Assembly (NCBI GenBank): GCA_035720945.1
Contig: DASTNK010000069.1
Coordinates: 1-33,543 of the forward strand
DNA length: 33,543 nt
From: SCQX01 sp035720945
GTDB taxonomy: Bacteria > Pseudomonadota > Gammaproteobacteria > Burkholderiales > Burkholderiaceae_B
Direction of reading: 5' to 3'
Shown here in pieces: positions 1-7,709 of this stretch (its first letter is position 1; every line of letters begins with the position of its first letter). Made by a program: the position numbers and the translations under genes. The notes below the pieces were generated by a model. That model was not told the DNA's origin and did no database searches. It was given only the letters and a program-made list of their open reading frames with translations.

Positions 1-36
1 GACGAAGACCCCTTTGCTGTCTAAAAGGCCTTCGTC
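1..36. repeat. Stem-loop at the left edge
   Basis: Positions 1-7 (GACGAAG) and 30-36 (CTTCGTC) are perfect reverse complements. An inner pair, CCTTT at 10-14 with AAAGG at 24-28, could extend the stem. No T-run follows on the plus strand, so a Rho-independent terminator for an upstream plus-strand gene is not clear. The element lies upstream of the acyl-CoA synthetase gene and its other side is cut off by the window edge. Role unknown. Confidence 0.35.
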
Positions 37-168
37 TGGTGGCACAGAACATCTGGTAGCGTGTCACTTCCGGTAAATCGTTATTGAAGACTACGACGAG
101 TAATGAGTACAGTGTGGGCGATGGCTGCTCACAAGGAAAAGATAGCGCACATATAAGAAGGAGACACT

Positions 169-2076
169 ATGAGCGACACCACCGGCGAATACACCAGGAT
201 CTACAAAGCCGCCTCGGCCGATCCAGCCGGCTTCTGGGCGAAGATCGCCGAGGACATCCACTGGACAAAGCGCTGGGACAAGGTCATCGACGACTCGAAC
301 AAGCCCTTCTACCGCTGGTTCACGGGCGGAGAGCTGAACACCTGCCACAACTGCGTCGATCGCCACGTCGAGGAAGGCCGCGCCGATCAACTGGCGTTGA
401 TCTACGACAGCCCGCTGGCCGGCGTCACGCGCAAAATCACCTACCGCGAACTTCGCGACGAAGTCGCCCAATGCGCCGGGGCCCTGCGTGACCTGGGTGT
501 GGGCAAAGGCGACACGGTCATCATCTACATGCCGATGGTGGCCGAGGCCGCCATCGCAATGCTGGCGTGCGCGCGCATCGGCGCCGTGCACTCCGTGGTG
601 TTCGGCGGCTTCGCGGCGCCGGAGCTGGCCAAGCGCGTGGTCGACGCCAAGCCAAAAGTCGTGATGTCCGCCTCGTGCGGCCTGTTGCCTGGAAAGGCCG
701 TGCCCTACAAGCCGTTGCTGGACGAAGCCTTGAGGATCGCGCACGCCGAGGACACGCCGTGCCTGGTGCTGCAACGCCCGGAGCTCGAGTGCGACATGAT
801 CGCCGGCCGAGACCATGACTGGGCCGAGGCGGTCAGCCGGGCGGCTCCCGCCGACTGCGTCACACTCGCCGCCACCGACCCGCTCTACATCATCTATACG
901 TCCGGCACGACCGGCATTCCGAAAGGGGTGGTGCGCGACAATGGTGGCCATGCCGTGGCGCTGAAGTGGTCGATGCATGCCGTGTATGGCATGGAACCCG
1001 GCGATGTCTATTGGGCGGCCTCGGACGTGGGCTGGGTGGTGGGTCATTCCTACATTGTCTATGCACCGCTGCTGCAAGGCTGCACGACCGTTCTGTACGA
1101 AGGCAAACCCGTGGGCACGCCCGATGCCGGGGCCTTCTGGCGTGTTTGCGCCGAACATGGTGTCAATGCGCTGTTCACGGCGCCGACCGCTTTTCGCGCC
1201 ATCAAGAAAGAGGACCCACAGGGCAAGCTGGTCAAGGGCTACGATCTGTCGAAGTTCAAGTACCTTTTCCTCGCTGGCGAGCGCAGTGTTCCCGACGATA
1301 TCGCCTACGCGCAGCGCATCCTGGGTGTGCCGGTCATCGACAACTGGTGGCAGACGGAACTCGGCTGGCCTGCCCTGAGCGGGTGCGCGGGTATCGAGCT
1401 GCTGCCGGTCAAGCCTGGCTCGGCGACCAAGCCTGTGCCCGGCTACCACATCGACTATCTCGACGAAGACGGCCACCCGCAGCCCGATGGCGAAATCGGC
1501 AATCTCGTCATCAAACTGCCCATGCCGCCAGGAACGCTCTATACGCTGTGGAACAACAATGAGCGTTTCGAGAAGAGCTACCTGTCGCGTTATCCCGGCT
1601 ACTACCTCTCGGGCGACGCGGGTGTCCGGGACGAGGAGGGGTACCATTCGGTCATGACGCGCATCGACGACATCATCAATGTCGCCGGGCACCGCCTGTC
1701 GACCGGCCTGATGGAACAGGTGCTGGCCGCGCACGCCGATGTCGCCGAGGGCGTGGTGGTGGGCGCCGCCGACCCGCTCAAGGGACAGGTTCCGGTGGGG
1801 CTGGTGGTGTTGAAATCCGGCGTCGAACGGCCCGACGCCGACATCTGTAAGGAACTGGTCGCCAGCGTCCGTCATGAAATCGGCCCCGTGGCGGACTTCA
1901 AGAGCGTGACAGTCGTGAAACGCCTGCCCAAGACCCGTTCCGGGAAAGTGTTGCGCGTGACGATCCGCACCATGGCTGACGGCACGGAATTGAAAGTGCC
2001 GGCGACCATCGAGGACGCGTCGGTCCTGCCGGAGATCACCGACGCGCTCAAGCTGATCGGCTATCCACGAAAATAG
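169..2076 (+). CDS. prpE: PrpE-type propionate/short-chain acyl-CoA synthetase
   Basis: This 635-residue protein is an AMP-forming acyl-CoA synthetase that activates a short-chain carboxylate with ATP and CoA through an acyl-adenylate in the cytoplasm. The adenylate-forming signature YTSGTTGIPKG lies near residue 245. A VRDNGGH segment follows it, as in PrpE/ACSS3 proteins. The C-terminal TRSGK motif carries the catalytic lysine (Lys593), which is acetylated in many family members. Length matches PrpE (about 630 residues). AAGGAG at 158-163 sits 5 bases before the ATG, which fixes the start. The gene stands alone and ends 2 bases from the convergent phosphoesterase gene. A weak promoter may be TTGAAG (84-89) with TACAGT (108-113), spaced 18 bases. 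Propionate preference is inferred from family resemblance; an acetate or other short-chain acyl preference is possible because no prp genes are adjacent. Confidence 0.9.
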   Translation: MSDTTGEYTRIYKAASADPAGFWAKIAEDIHWTKRWDKVIDDSNKPFYRWFTGGELNTCHNCVDRHVEEGRADQLALIYDSPLAGVTRKITYRELRDEVAQCAGALRDLGVGKGDTVIIYMPMVAEAAIAMLACARIGAVHSVVFGGFAAPELAKRVVDAKPKVVMSASCGLLPGKAVPYKPLLDEALRIAHAEDTPCLVLQRPELECDMIAGRDHDWAEAVSRAAPADCVTLAATDPLYIIYTSGTTGIPKGVVRDNGGHAVALKWSMHAVYGMEPGDVYWAASDVGWVVGHSYIVYAPLLQGCTTVLYEGKPVGTPDAGAFWRVCAEHGVNALFTAPTAFRAIKKEDPQGKLVKGYDLSKFKYLFLAGERSVPDDIAYAQRILGVPVIDNWWQTELGWPALSGCAGIELLPVKPGSATKPVPGYHIDYLDEDGHPQPDGEIGNLVIKLPMPPGTLYTLWNNNERFEKSYLSRYPGYYLSGDAGVRDEEGYHSVMTRIDDIINVAGHRLSTGLMEQVLAAHADVAEGVVVGAADPLKGQVPVGLVVLKSGVERPDADICKELVASVRHEIGPVADFKSVTVVKRLPKTRSGKVLRVTIRTMADGTELKVPATIEDASVLPEITDALKLIGYPRK

Positions 2077-2078
2077 AC

Positions 2079-3773
2079 CTAAGCCAGATCCAGCGCCGCC
2101 GTGAGATCCCCCGGCGGCACCCGCCCGCCGGCCACGAAAGCCTTGTCCCGCGCCGCCACGCCGTCCAGCGGTTCCAATCCGTGCACACGATTGATGAACC
2201 GCTGGATCGAGCAGGTGTCGTACAAGGTGTGATCGACATGCCCCTTCCGGGCGAATGGCGAGATCACCAACGCCGGGATCCGGCTGCCCGGCCCCCAGCG
2301 ATCACCCTTTGGGGGCGACACGTGATCCCACCACCCGCCGTTTTCGTCATGCGTGATGATGATGACGGTATCCTTCCATTGAGGGCCGCGCCGGATGTGC
2401 TCGACGATCGTGGCGACGTGCCAGTCGCCCGAGGCCACGTCGGCATAGCCCGCATGCATGTTCAGGCTGCTCTGAGGCTTGTAGAACGCCACCTCGGGCA
2501 AGCGGCCGGCATCGATCTCGGCGATGAACAGGTTCGTGGCCGGGTCGTTGCCCATGCCGCCATCGCGCAGATGCAATGCCCGCGCCTCCGTGCCCGGCGC
2601 ATAGTTGGCGAAATAGTTGAAGGGCTGATGGTGGTACTGAAAATCGGGTATGGGTCCCGTGCCATCATGGTCCAGCGCATACTGCCAGGCGCCGCTGTAC
2701 CAGGCCCATGCCACACCCTTGTCGGACAGCCGGTCACCGATGGTCGCGTAGCGCTGCGGCGGCAAGACGTGCACATTGGACGGGTCGGCATAGGCCGGAT
2801 CGCCCCCCGGCGCGGGGCGCACATGGCTGGGTTGGTAGGCCGCTGCCATGGTGTTGACGGCATAGCCGTCAGGCGTCAGCGACCGGTCTTTCTCGAACAC
2901 CGGCGGGCCGTCGAGCGCCGAGGCGGGTGATCGGGTCGCCACCTTCAGCCGCGTACCGGCCGGATCCTCCCCTTCAAGAACGGACAACAGTCTGCGCACG
3001 GGGCTGTTCTGCGCATCCGCGTAATGCGGCGCCTGTGCCGAGATCAGGAACATGTGATTCAGCCACGACCCTCCGAACGCCGACATGAAGAAGTTGTCGC
3101 ACAAGGTGTACTGTGCGGCCAGGTTCCACAACTTGAGCGACTGGGCGGAATCCCGGTAGTGTCCCATGACCAGTCCGCCTGCATTCGCCCATGCGACGAA
3201 CTGGTTGTTGCGCCCGGCGTTGATCTGCATCTGGTTCTGATAGAAGCGGTGCCATAGATCGCGGGTGATCACGCCCAGCGGAAGCGGCGCGCCACTGGCA
3301 TCGGTCAGATGGAACGGGCCATTGCGCAAACCGGTGATCTGATCCTGCGCAATGGCGAATTGCCTGCCGCCCACGGTCTGGGGGCGTGGCACCAGACCGC
3401 CCCATATTTTGGGCAATTGGGGCAACGGTGTCCGGCCATCGCGGTCGAGCTGGACTGTGGCCAACGCAGGCGCCTCGACAAGCGGGTGCCGCACGCCTGG
3501 GAAATTCCCGTACAGATTACTGAAGCTGCGGTTCTCCGCGTAGATGACCACGATGTGGCGCACGCGTGAGCGCAACGTGGCGTCAAGGCGGGCATCCGCA
3601 TCGGGGCGCGGCGCCGACAACGCATCCCGCCCGCCCAGGGCCAGACCGACTCCGGCTGCGGCGAAACCGCCCAGGACGCGGCGTCGGGCGGGATTGCGCG
3701 GGCCCCCGGTGTCCTCGCCGGACACCCCTCCTTTACCATCGACCACCTCGTCCCGATCTGTTCCTCCATTCAT
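2079..3773 (-). CDS. Tat-exported AcpA-type phosphoesterase (acid phosphatase / phospholipase C superfamily)
   Basis: This 564-residue protein belongs to the phosphoesterase family of bacterial phospholipases C and Francisella AcpA, which hydrolyse phosphomonoesters or phosphodiesters outside the cytoplasm. The N-terminus carries a twin-arginine signal (RRRVLGG at about 30-36, then a hydrophobic stretch and an ALSA cleavage region near 51-54), so export by the Tat system is likely. Conserved active-site segments are visible: AENRS (79-83), GGSWLNH (234-240, with the candidate nucleophilic serine) and HDENGGWWDH (475-484). The ATG at 3773 is preceded by AAGGAGG with a 9-base spacer. The open frame continues upstream to 4853, but that part is antisense to the TrmB gene and lacks protein character. 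The gene is divergent from that regulator across 222 bases. The substrate cannot be read from the sequence. Confidence 0.85.
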   Translation of the reverse strand: MNGGTDRDEVVDGKGGVSGEDTGGPRNPARRRVLGGFAAAGVGLALGGRDALSAPRPDADARLDATLRSRVRHIVVIYAENRSFSNLYGNFPGVRHPLVEAPALATVQLDRDGRTPLPQLPKIWGGLVPRPQTVGGRQFAIAQDQITGLRNGPFHLTDASGAPLPLGVITRDLWHRFYQNQMQINAGRNNQFVAWANAGGLVMGHYRDSAQSLKLWNLAAQYTLCDNFFMSAFGGSWLNHMFLISAQAPHYADAQNSPVRRLLSVLEGEDPAGTRLKVATRSPASALDGPPVFEKDRSLTPDGYAVNTMAAAYQPSHVRPAPGGDPAYADPSNVHVLPPQRYATIGDRLSDKGVAWAWYSGAWQYALDHDGTGPIPDFQYHHQPFNYFANYAPGTEARALHLRDGGMGNDPATNLFIAEIDAGRLPEVAFYKPQSSLNMHAGYADVASGDWHVATIVEHIRRGPQWKDTVIIITHDENGGWWDHVSPPKGDRWGPGSRIPALVISPFARKGHVDHTLYDTCSIQRFINRVHGLEPLDGVAARDKAFVAGGRVPPGDLTAALDLA

Positions 3774-3898
3774 GGCCTTCGTCCTCCTTGAGACGTGGGT
3801 TGCGTACACCGCCCCGATACGACCTTGCCCAGCAAGCGTAGCGCTTTCACATGACAAATGGTTGAAGCCCTGATTGATCCGGAAAACCATTGCGCGTC

Positions 3899-3946
3899 TT
3901 GACAGTCCGCCAATTCTGTATATAGTAGCTATTAAAACAACTACTA
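3899..3946 (+). promoter_or_regulatory. Sigma-70 promoter with overlapping inverted repeat (TrmB operator candidate)
   Basis: TTGACA (3899-3904) matches the -35 consensus exactly, and TATAGT (3921-3926) matches five of six -10 bases, with a 16-base spacer. An inverted repeat, TAGTAG at 3923-3928 against CTACTA at 3941-3946 (7 of 8 when extended by two bases, with an 8-base A/T-rich centre), covers the end of the -10 and the expected start of transcription. This suits repression, and autoregulation by the TrmB-like product is the simplest guess. It lies in the only AT-rich patch of the divergent spacer and could also affect the phosphoesterase gene. Confidence 0.6.
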
Positions 3947-3995
3947 ATAAACACCTCAATTCAACCATTTTGCGAATCCGCATGACCCGCACGCC

Positions 3996-4832
3996 ATGGA
4001 CACTGTCAAGACTCTCCAACAACTGGGATTCACCGAATACGAGGCACGCGCCTACACGGCGCTGGTCAACGAGGGCGAGTTGAACGGTTACGAACTGGCC
4101 AAGAAAACCGGCATTCCCCGGGCCAACATCTATGCCGTGGCCGAGAAACTGGTGGAACGCGGTGCCATTCTGCGCGCGGACCACCAGAGCGGGCAGCGCT
4201 ACACCCCGATTCCGCCGGAACAATTGTTGCTCGGGCTGGAAGTCGAACACAAGCGGGCCCTGGTCGCCGCCGCGCACGCCCTGGCGCATCAGGCCAACAA
4301 GCAAGAGCCCGCCGCTGTTTTCAATTTGCGCGGCGATGAACTGCTGGCCAAGGCCAGGCAAATCGTGGACACCTGCCAGGATTCCCTGCTGGTGGGCATT
4401 CAAGCGCCCGAAGCGGTCGCTCTGGCGGCCGCCCTGCGCACGGCGGCCGACCGCGGCGTGCACATCACCACACTGTGCCTGCAGGCCTGTGAACACGAAT
4501 GCGGTGGATGTCAGGGCGACATCCACCGCCATGCCATCGCGCCGCGCGGCGACCGCCACTGGCTGATGCTGGTCGCCGATCGTCATACCGCGCTGGTCGG
4601 GCAAACCGGCGAAGGTACCGCGGAGGGCATGACCACCAGTCAGCAACTGGTGGTCGAGCTGGCCATGGCGTTCATCCGCCAGAACCTCGCCCTGGCAACG
4701 TTGGGGGGTGAACTGGGCGGCCGCATCGGAGACCTCCTGCCCCCCCCCACACTGGGTCTGCTGAACGATCTGTACCCCGACGGGGGGTTTCCCGCCTATT
4801 TTCAGAACCTCGGCGCCAAGACACTTTCCTGA
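3996..4832 (+). CDS. TrmB-family transcriptional regulator with a cysteine cluster
   Basis: This 278-residue protein has an N-terminal winged helix typical of TrmB regulators. LGFTEYEARAY (10-20) opens the domain and GYELAKKTGIPRANIYAVAEKL (31-52) is the DNA-reading helix-turn-helix. An acidic linker leads to a C-terminal effector domain (about 105-235). Within it lies Cys161-x3-Cys165-x3-Cys169-x2-Cys172, with His167, His177 and His179 nearby, which could bind a metal or react to redox change. A nine-C tract at 4740-4748 encodes part of a Pro run at 249-251. The gene is divergent from the phosphoesterase and 173 bases upstream of copC on the same strand. No clear ribosome site precedes the ATG. 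TrmB proteins are best known as sugar-responsive regulators in archaea and Firmicutes; the ligand here is unknown. Confidence 0.8.
   Translation: MDTVKTLQQLGFTEYEARAYTALVNEGELNGYELAKKTGIPRANIYAVAEKLVERGAILRADHQSGQRYTPIPPEQLLLGLEVEHKRALVAAAHALAHQANKQEPAAVFNLRGDELLAKARQIVDTCQDSLLVGIQAPEAVALAAALRTAADRGVHITTLCLQACEHECGGCQGDIHRHAIAPRGDRHWLMLVADRHTALVGQTGEGTAEGMTTSQQLVVELAMAFIRQNLALATLGGELGGRIGDLLPPPTLGLLNDLYPDGGFPAYFQNLGAKTLS
4740..4748 (+). repeat. Nine-C homopolymer tract inside the TrmB gene
   Basis: Nine consecutive C residues encode three prolines near residue 250 of 278 in the TrmB-like regulator. Runs of this length can slip during replication. A one-base change would alter only about the last 28 residues. 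Confidence 0.9.
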
Positions 4833-4850
4833 CGTCGATATTTCCGACCT

Positions 4851-4867
4851 CATGCTCGAAGAGCATG
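4851..4867. promoter_or_regulatory. 17-bp perfect palindrome between the TrmB gene and copC
   Basis: CATGCTC (4851-4857) and GAGCATG (4861-4867) are perfect arms around GAA. Flanking CGAC (4845-4848) and GTCG (4867-4870) add partial symmetry. It lies 18 bases after the TrmB stop codon and about 140 bases before copC. No U-run follows, so an operator or an mRNA hairpin is more likely than a terminator. Which protein would bind it is unknown. Confidence 0.45.
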
Positions 4868-5005
4868 GTCGACATCAACGTAAAATATAGGCTCCACGCG
4901 GCTGAAAACACGCAACGCCTGCTCAACCAAGCGATGCACAACGAGGCCCATGCGTTAGGCGAGCGGCAAGTCAAGTTGGCATCGCTTCACTTCACTAAGG
5001 TCACC

Positions 5006-5401
5006 ATGTTCATGAACACCGTTATCACACGAAAATCCGTCCAAGCATTGTTGTGCCTGTCAGCCGTGGCTGGCGCGCTTTTCCTGGGCGGCACGGGCCA
5101 GGCGTGGGCACATGCGCACCCTGTTCAAGAATCGCCCGCGCCCAAGTCGGTCGTCACGGCCCCCAATGAAGTCCGCATCGTGTATGACGACCCGCTTGAA
5201 CCCGCGTTCAGCCACCTGAACGTTCTCACGCTCCAGGGCAAACAGGTCAACCAGGCGAAATCCAGCGTCGAAGGGCATGCGCACAAGACCATGCTTGTCG
5301 CGTTGCCCACTCTGTCGGCCGGACAGTATCAGGTGCGTTGGGTCGCCGTGGCCACCGACGGCCATCGCACACAGGGTCATTACACCTTCACCGTGAAGTA
5401 G
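5006..5401 (+). CDS. copC: CopC-family periplasmic copper-binding protein
   Basis: This 131-residue protein carries a signal peptide (about residues 1-35, ending QAWA) and a mature CopC beta-barrel starting HAHP. The mature N-terminal histidine and the C-terminal ATDGH motif (Asp118, His120) match the Cu(II) histidine-brace site of CopC proteins. There is no methionine-rich Cu(I) loop, so this looks like the Cu(II)-only type. CopC carries copper in the periplasm and usually works with CopD. The frame is open upstream to 4865, but the signal peptide argues for 5006 or 5012. AAGG (4997-5000) favours 5006. copD follows 13 bases after the stop, so the two are probably one transcript. Confidence 0.88.
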   Translation: MFMNTVITRKSVQALLCLSAVAGALFLGGTGQAWAHAHPVQESPAPKSVVTAPNEVRIVYDDPLEPAFSHLNVLTLQGKQVNQAKSSVEGHAHKTMLVALPTLSAGQYQVRWVAVATDGHRTQGHYTFTVK

Positions 5402-5414
5402 CCCCAGGGTGTCA

Positions 5415-6302
5415 ATGGATCTGGCCACGCAATGGTTGCAGCCGCTGTTCGCCGCCTGGATCGACGTGGCGCTGATCGCCTCCGCGGGAATCGTGGTGGT
5501 GCGTGGCGCCATGCCGCCCTCCGTGGCGACACGTCTGCCAGCGCTGGCTCGCCGGATCGCCTTACTGCTTGGCGTGGGTCTGGTGGCGTATCTCGCCGCC
5601 GCCACGGTGGCGATGGCCGAGCCAAGCCTCGTCGATTTCCCGGGCGCGCTCTGGCTGGTGCTGACCAAGACAGACTTCGGGGACATGGGCTGGGTGGCAT
5701 TGGCCGCATGGCTGATGCTGATGGCAGCGACCTGCGCGGCATGCCGGCCTCCTGTTAGAAAGCGCACGTTTCCGGACCTGCTGTTTATAACCGGCCTGGC
5801 GGCGTTCGCCTATGCCCGCGCCGCCACCGGACACGCGGCCGACCACGGCTTCCTCAGCGTGGCCGTTCTGGTGCATACCGTTCACATCGTCTCCGCCTGC
5901 GCTTGGGCGGGGTCGATCGGCATCTGCGTGCTATCGGTATCCACTTGGCGCACCTGGACAACACCGCAGCGCAGCAAATTGGCGCATCGGTTGTCGACGA
6001 CTGCCACCATCGCCGTACCCGCCGTCGTAGCCAGCGGCTTGATCAACGTCATCCGGGCCCTGGGCCATTCCAGCCATCCGGGCGGCTCGTCGTACCTGGA
6101 CATAGCAATCGCAAAGATCTCACTCGTGGCCATCGCCGTGGTGCTGGGCACATGGAATCGCCAGTCCTGGATGACACGCCTGGACGATGGCCAGGACGCG
6201 GGCGCGCGGGGATTCGGCAGGGTGTTGCTTGTCGAAGCCATCGTGCTGGTCGTGGTGATCGTCCTGGCCGCCAAGCTCGGCACGACCATGATTCCGATAT
6301 AA
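5415..6302 (+). CDS. copD: CopD-family inner-membrane copper protein
   Basis: This protein of about 295 residues has roughly eight hydrophobic segments and matches the CopD family, thought to move copper across the inner membrane after receiving it from CopC. Candidate metal ligands are histidines in ATGHAADH (near residue 140) and in HTVHIV (near 155). AGGG at 5406-5409 sits 5 bases before the ATG at 5415. A GTG at 5409 in the same frame is possible but overlaps that ribosome site. The gene follows copC directly. There is no CopA/CopB or cop two-component system in the window, so the pair may serve copper uptake or cuproenzyme supply rather than resistance. Confidence 0.85.
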   Translation: MDLATQWLQPLFAAWIDVALIASAGIVVVRGAMPPSVATRLPALARRIALLLGVGLVAYLAAATVAMAEPSLVDFPGALWLVLTKTDFGDMGWVALAAWLMLMAATCAACRPPVRKRTFPDLLFITGLAAFAYARAATGHAADHGFLSVAVLVHTVHIVSACAWAGSIGICVLSVSTWRTWTTPQRSKLAHRLSTTATIAVPAVVASGLINVIRALGHSSHPGGSSYLDIAIAKISLVAIAVVLGTWNRQSWMTRLDDGQDAGARGFGRVLLVEAIVLVVVIVLAAKLGTTMIPI

Positions 6303-6310
6303 GGCAGCGG

Positions 6311-6352
6311 CCACGCTTCCCCGCATTCCGGGGGCATTCTTTGCGGGAGTGG
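6311..6352. terminator. Possible bidirectional hairpin between copD and the convergent LysR gene
   Basis: CCCGCA (6320-6325) pairs with TGCGGG (6342-6347), and outer CCAC (6311-6314) can pair with GTGG (6349-6352). It lies between two convergent genes, where a shared terminator would be expected. A clear T-run is absent, so this is tentative. Confidence 0.3.
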
Positions 6353-6367
6353 AACGCCCACCCGGTT

Positions 6368-7285
6368 TCACAGCGCCGAGGACCGCCCGATTTCCTGACG
6401 AGAGATGTCAATTTCAATGCGCAGCCACTGGCGCAAGGCGTCCAGCGGCTGCCAGTCGCGCAAGCGCGGCGGATACACCAGATGGTATGACTGATGATCT
6501 GGGTGGACAACCGAAATCGGCGACAGCCTGATGAGAGACCCCGTCACCAGGGCATCAGCGGCCAGCAATTCCGGAGCCAACACCAAGCCCAGCCCCTGCT
6601 CGCAGGCTTGCAGCATCAGGCCCAGGTCATTGAATTCGGCGACCGGCGCGACGCGGGTGTCAATGCCGGCGGCGGCGAACCACGACTGCCATAGATCGCG
6701 CCCACCGATCAACGGTTCACCCAGCAGATCGACGGGTTCTCGTCCCGCCAGACGATGGGCGTCGGCACCACAGCCAAACGCGAACAGAGACAATGGGCCA
6801 TCAAAAAGACATTCGGATTCCACGCCCTCCCAGGGCCCGATTCCCTGGCGCAAGGCCGCGTGAAACCCCTGCCGACTCAAATCGACTGCCTGCTGGGTGG
6901 CGTCGATTTCCAGATGAATGTCGGGATAGCGATCACGCCAGCGCCGGATACGCGGCAACAACCAACGCTGCGCAAACGACGGGAGAACAGAGATACGCAA
7001 ACGATGCTCGACCCCCAGGGCCGCCCCCGAGGCTGCCTGCATGCCTTCGTCAAGCTGGCGCAATGCGGTCTGCACGCTGCGCAGCAGTACCTTGCCAGCG
7101 TCATTGAGCACGACCCGCCGCCCCCGCCTATCGAACAGAGGAAAACCCAACTGGGTTTCAAGGAGGCGGATCTGCTGGCTGACAGCGCTATGCGTGAGGT
7201 GCAGACGGTCGGCTGCCGCGCGCAGATTCTGCAGATCGGCGACAGCCCGGAACGCAGGCAGGGTATTAAGAGGAAGACGTTGCAT
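6368..7285 (-). CDS. LysR-family regulator, GcvA-like
   Basis: This 305-residue protein opens with the form typical of GcvA-like regulators (MQRLPLNTLPAFRAVADLQN). Its helix-turn-helix includes NLRAAADRLHLTHSAVSQQI (about 20-39), followed by LETQLGFPLFDRRGR. The rest is a LysR substrate-binding domain. GcvA relatives control amino-acid, beta-lactamase or other small regulons, usually next to a divergent target. Here the divergent neighbour is a small DUF1127-like gene. The ATG at 7285 is touched by a perfect palindrome, so no standard ribosome site is present. The effector is unknown. Confidence 0.88.
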   Translation of the reverse strand: MQRLPLNTLPAFRAVADLQNLRAAADRLHLTHSAVSQQIRLLETQLGFPLFDRRGRRVVLNDAGKVLLRSVQTALRQLDEGMQAASGAALGVEHRLRISVLPSFAQRWLLPRIRRWRDRYPDIHLEIDATQQAVDLSRQGFHAALRQGIGPWEGVESECLFDGPLSLFAFGCGADAHRLAGREPVDLLGEPLIGGRDLWQSWFAAAGIDTRVAPVAEFNDLGLMLQACEQGLGLVLAPELLAADALVTGSLIRLSPISVVHPDHQSYHLVYPPRLRDWQPLDALRQWLRIEIDISRQEIGRSSAL

Positions 7286-7308
7286 GCTGGTAAGTATAGC
7301 TTACCAGC
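7286..7308. promoter_or_regulatory. Perfect palindrome abutting the LysR start (LysR box candidate)
   Basis: GCTGGTAAG (7286-7294) and CTTACCAGC (7300-7308) are perfect arms around 5 bases. The inner TAAG-N5-CTTA fits the T-N11-A pattern of LysR binding sites. It ends directly against the LysR start codon, so it could serve as an autoregulatory operator and, as RNA, could fold at the translation start. It lies about 100 bases upstream of the divergent DUF1127-like gene. Confidence 0.6.
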
Positions 7309-7341
7309 GTGGCAAGAATTCGTTGATTTCTTCGCAAGAAG

Positions 7342-7372
7342 TGGTTAATTAAAATAACCAATGTAGTGGTTA
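7342..7372. repeat. TGGTTA repeats upstream of the DUF1127-like gene
   Basis: TGGTTA occurs at 7342-7347 and again at 7367-7372, with the reverse complement TAACCA at 7355-7360. They form two inverted pairs in an AT-rich stretch 38-68 bases before the start of the small gene. They may be regulator sites or part of its promoter region. Confidence 0.3.
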
Positions 7373-7409
7373 TTACCTATATTTGCGTTGCACTTGAAGA
7401 GATCCTGTC

Positions 7410-7709
7410 ATGGCTGCCGTACCTTGCCCAGAATTGCCCGTTTCGCCCATCGCCGCATCAACGTTGCATGAGAAAAACTCGTGGCGGAAATGGTGGCGTA
7501 CCTTGTTCGCCGCCAGCCCCCGCACGAACGACAAGGAATGGCGCAACGCCCTGCCTATGTTGCTGAACATGGACAGCCGCCTGCTGAAGGACATCGGCGC
7601 ACCGGCCTGGGTGATCTCCGAGGCTATCTACCGTCAGCGGCAATCCGCCAACACCATCGAAGACGTCCTTCTGGTGCGACACGGCCGCGCGGGCGCACGT
7701 CGTTTTTAA
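7410..7709 (+). CDS. Small DUF1127-like protein
   Basis: This 99-residue protein is mostly polar and basic. Its central segment, NMDSRLLKDIGAPAWVISEA (about 53-72), matches the DUF1127 core, where an LxDRxLxDIG motif is typical. Some DUF1127 proteins bind RNA and affect phosphate, carbon or nitrogen responses in alphaproteobacteria; nothing is known for this one. It is divergent from the GcvA-like regulator and a plausible target of it. Its stop overlaps the stop of the convergent racemase gene by a few bases. Confidence 0.65.
   Translation: MAAVPCPELPVSPIAASTLHEKNSWRKWWRTLFAASPRTNDKEWRNALPMLLNMDSRLLKDIGAPAWVISEAIYRQRQSANTIEDVLLVRHGRAGARRF

Noticed and set aside
91..1875. A 594-codon open frame on the minus strand opposite the acyl-CoA synthetase gene
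   Set aside because: It is rich in His, Arg and Ala with no domain, lies wholly antisense to a clear prpE-like gene, and is explained by high GC codon bias.
3774..4853. Upstream extension of the phosphoesterase frame to 4853
   Set aside because: It is antisense to the TrmB gene. The Tat signal and the AAGGAGG site place the real start at 3773.
4865..5005. Longer N-terminus for CopC starting at 4865
   Set aside because: It would bury the signal peptide some 47 residues in. The ribosome-site-like AAGG and the signal peptide favour 5006.
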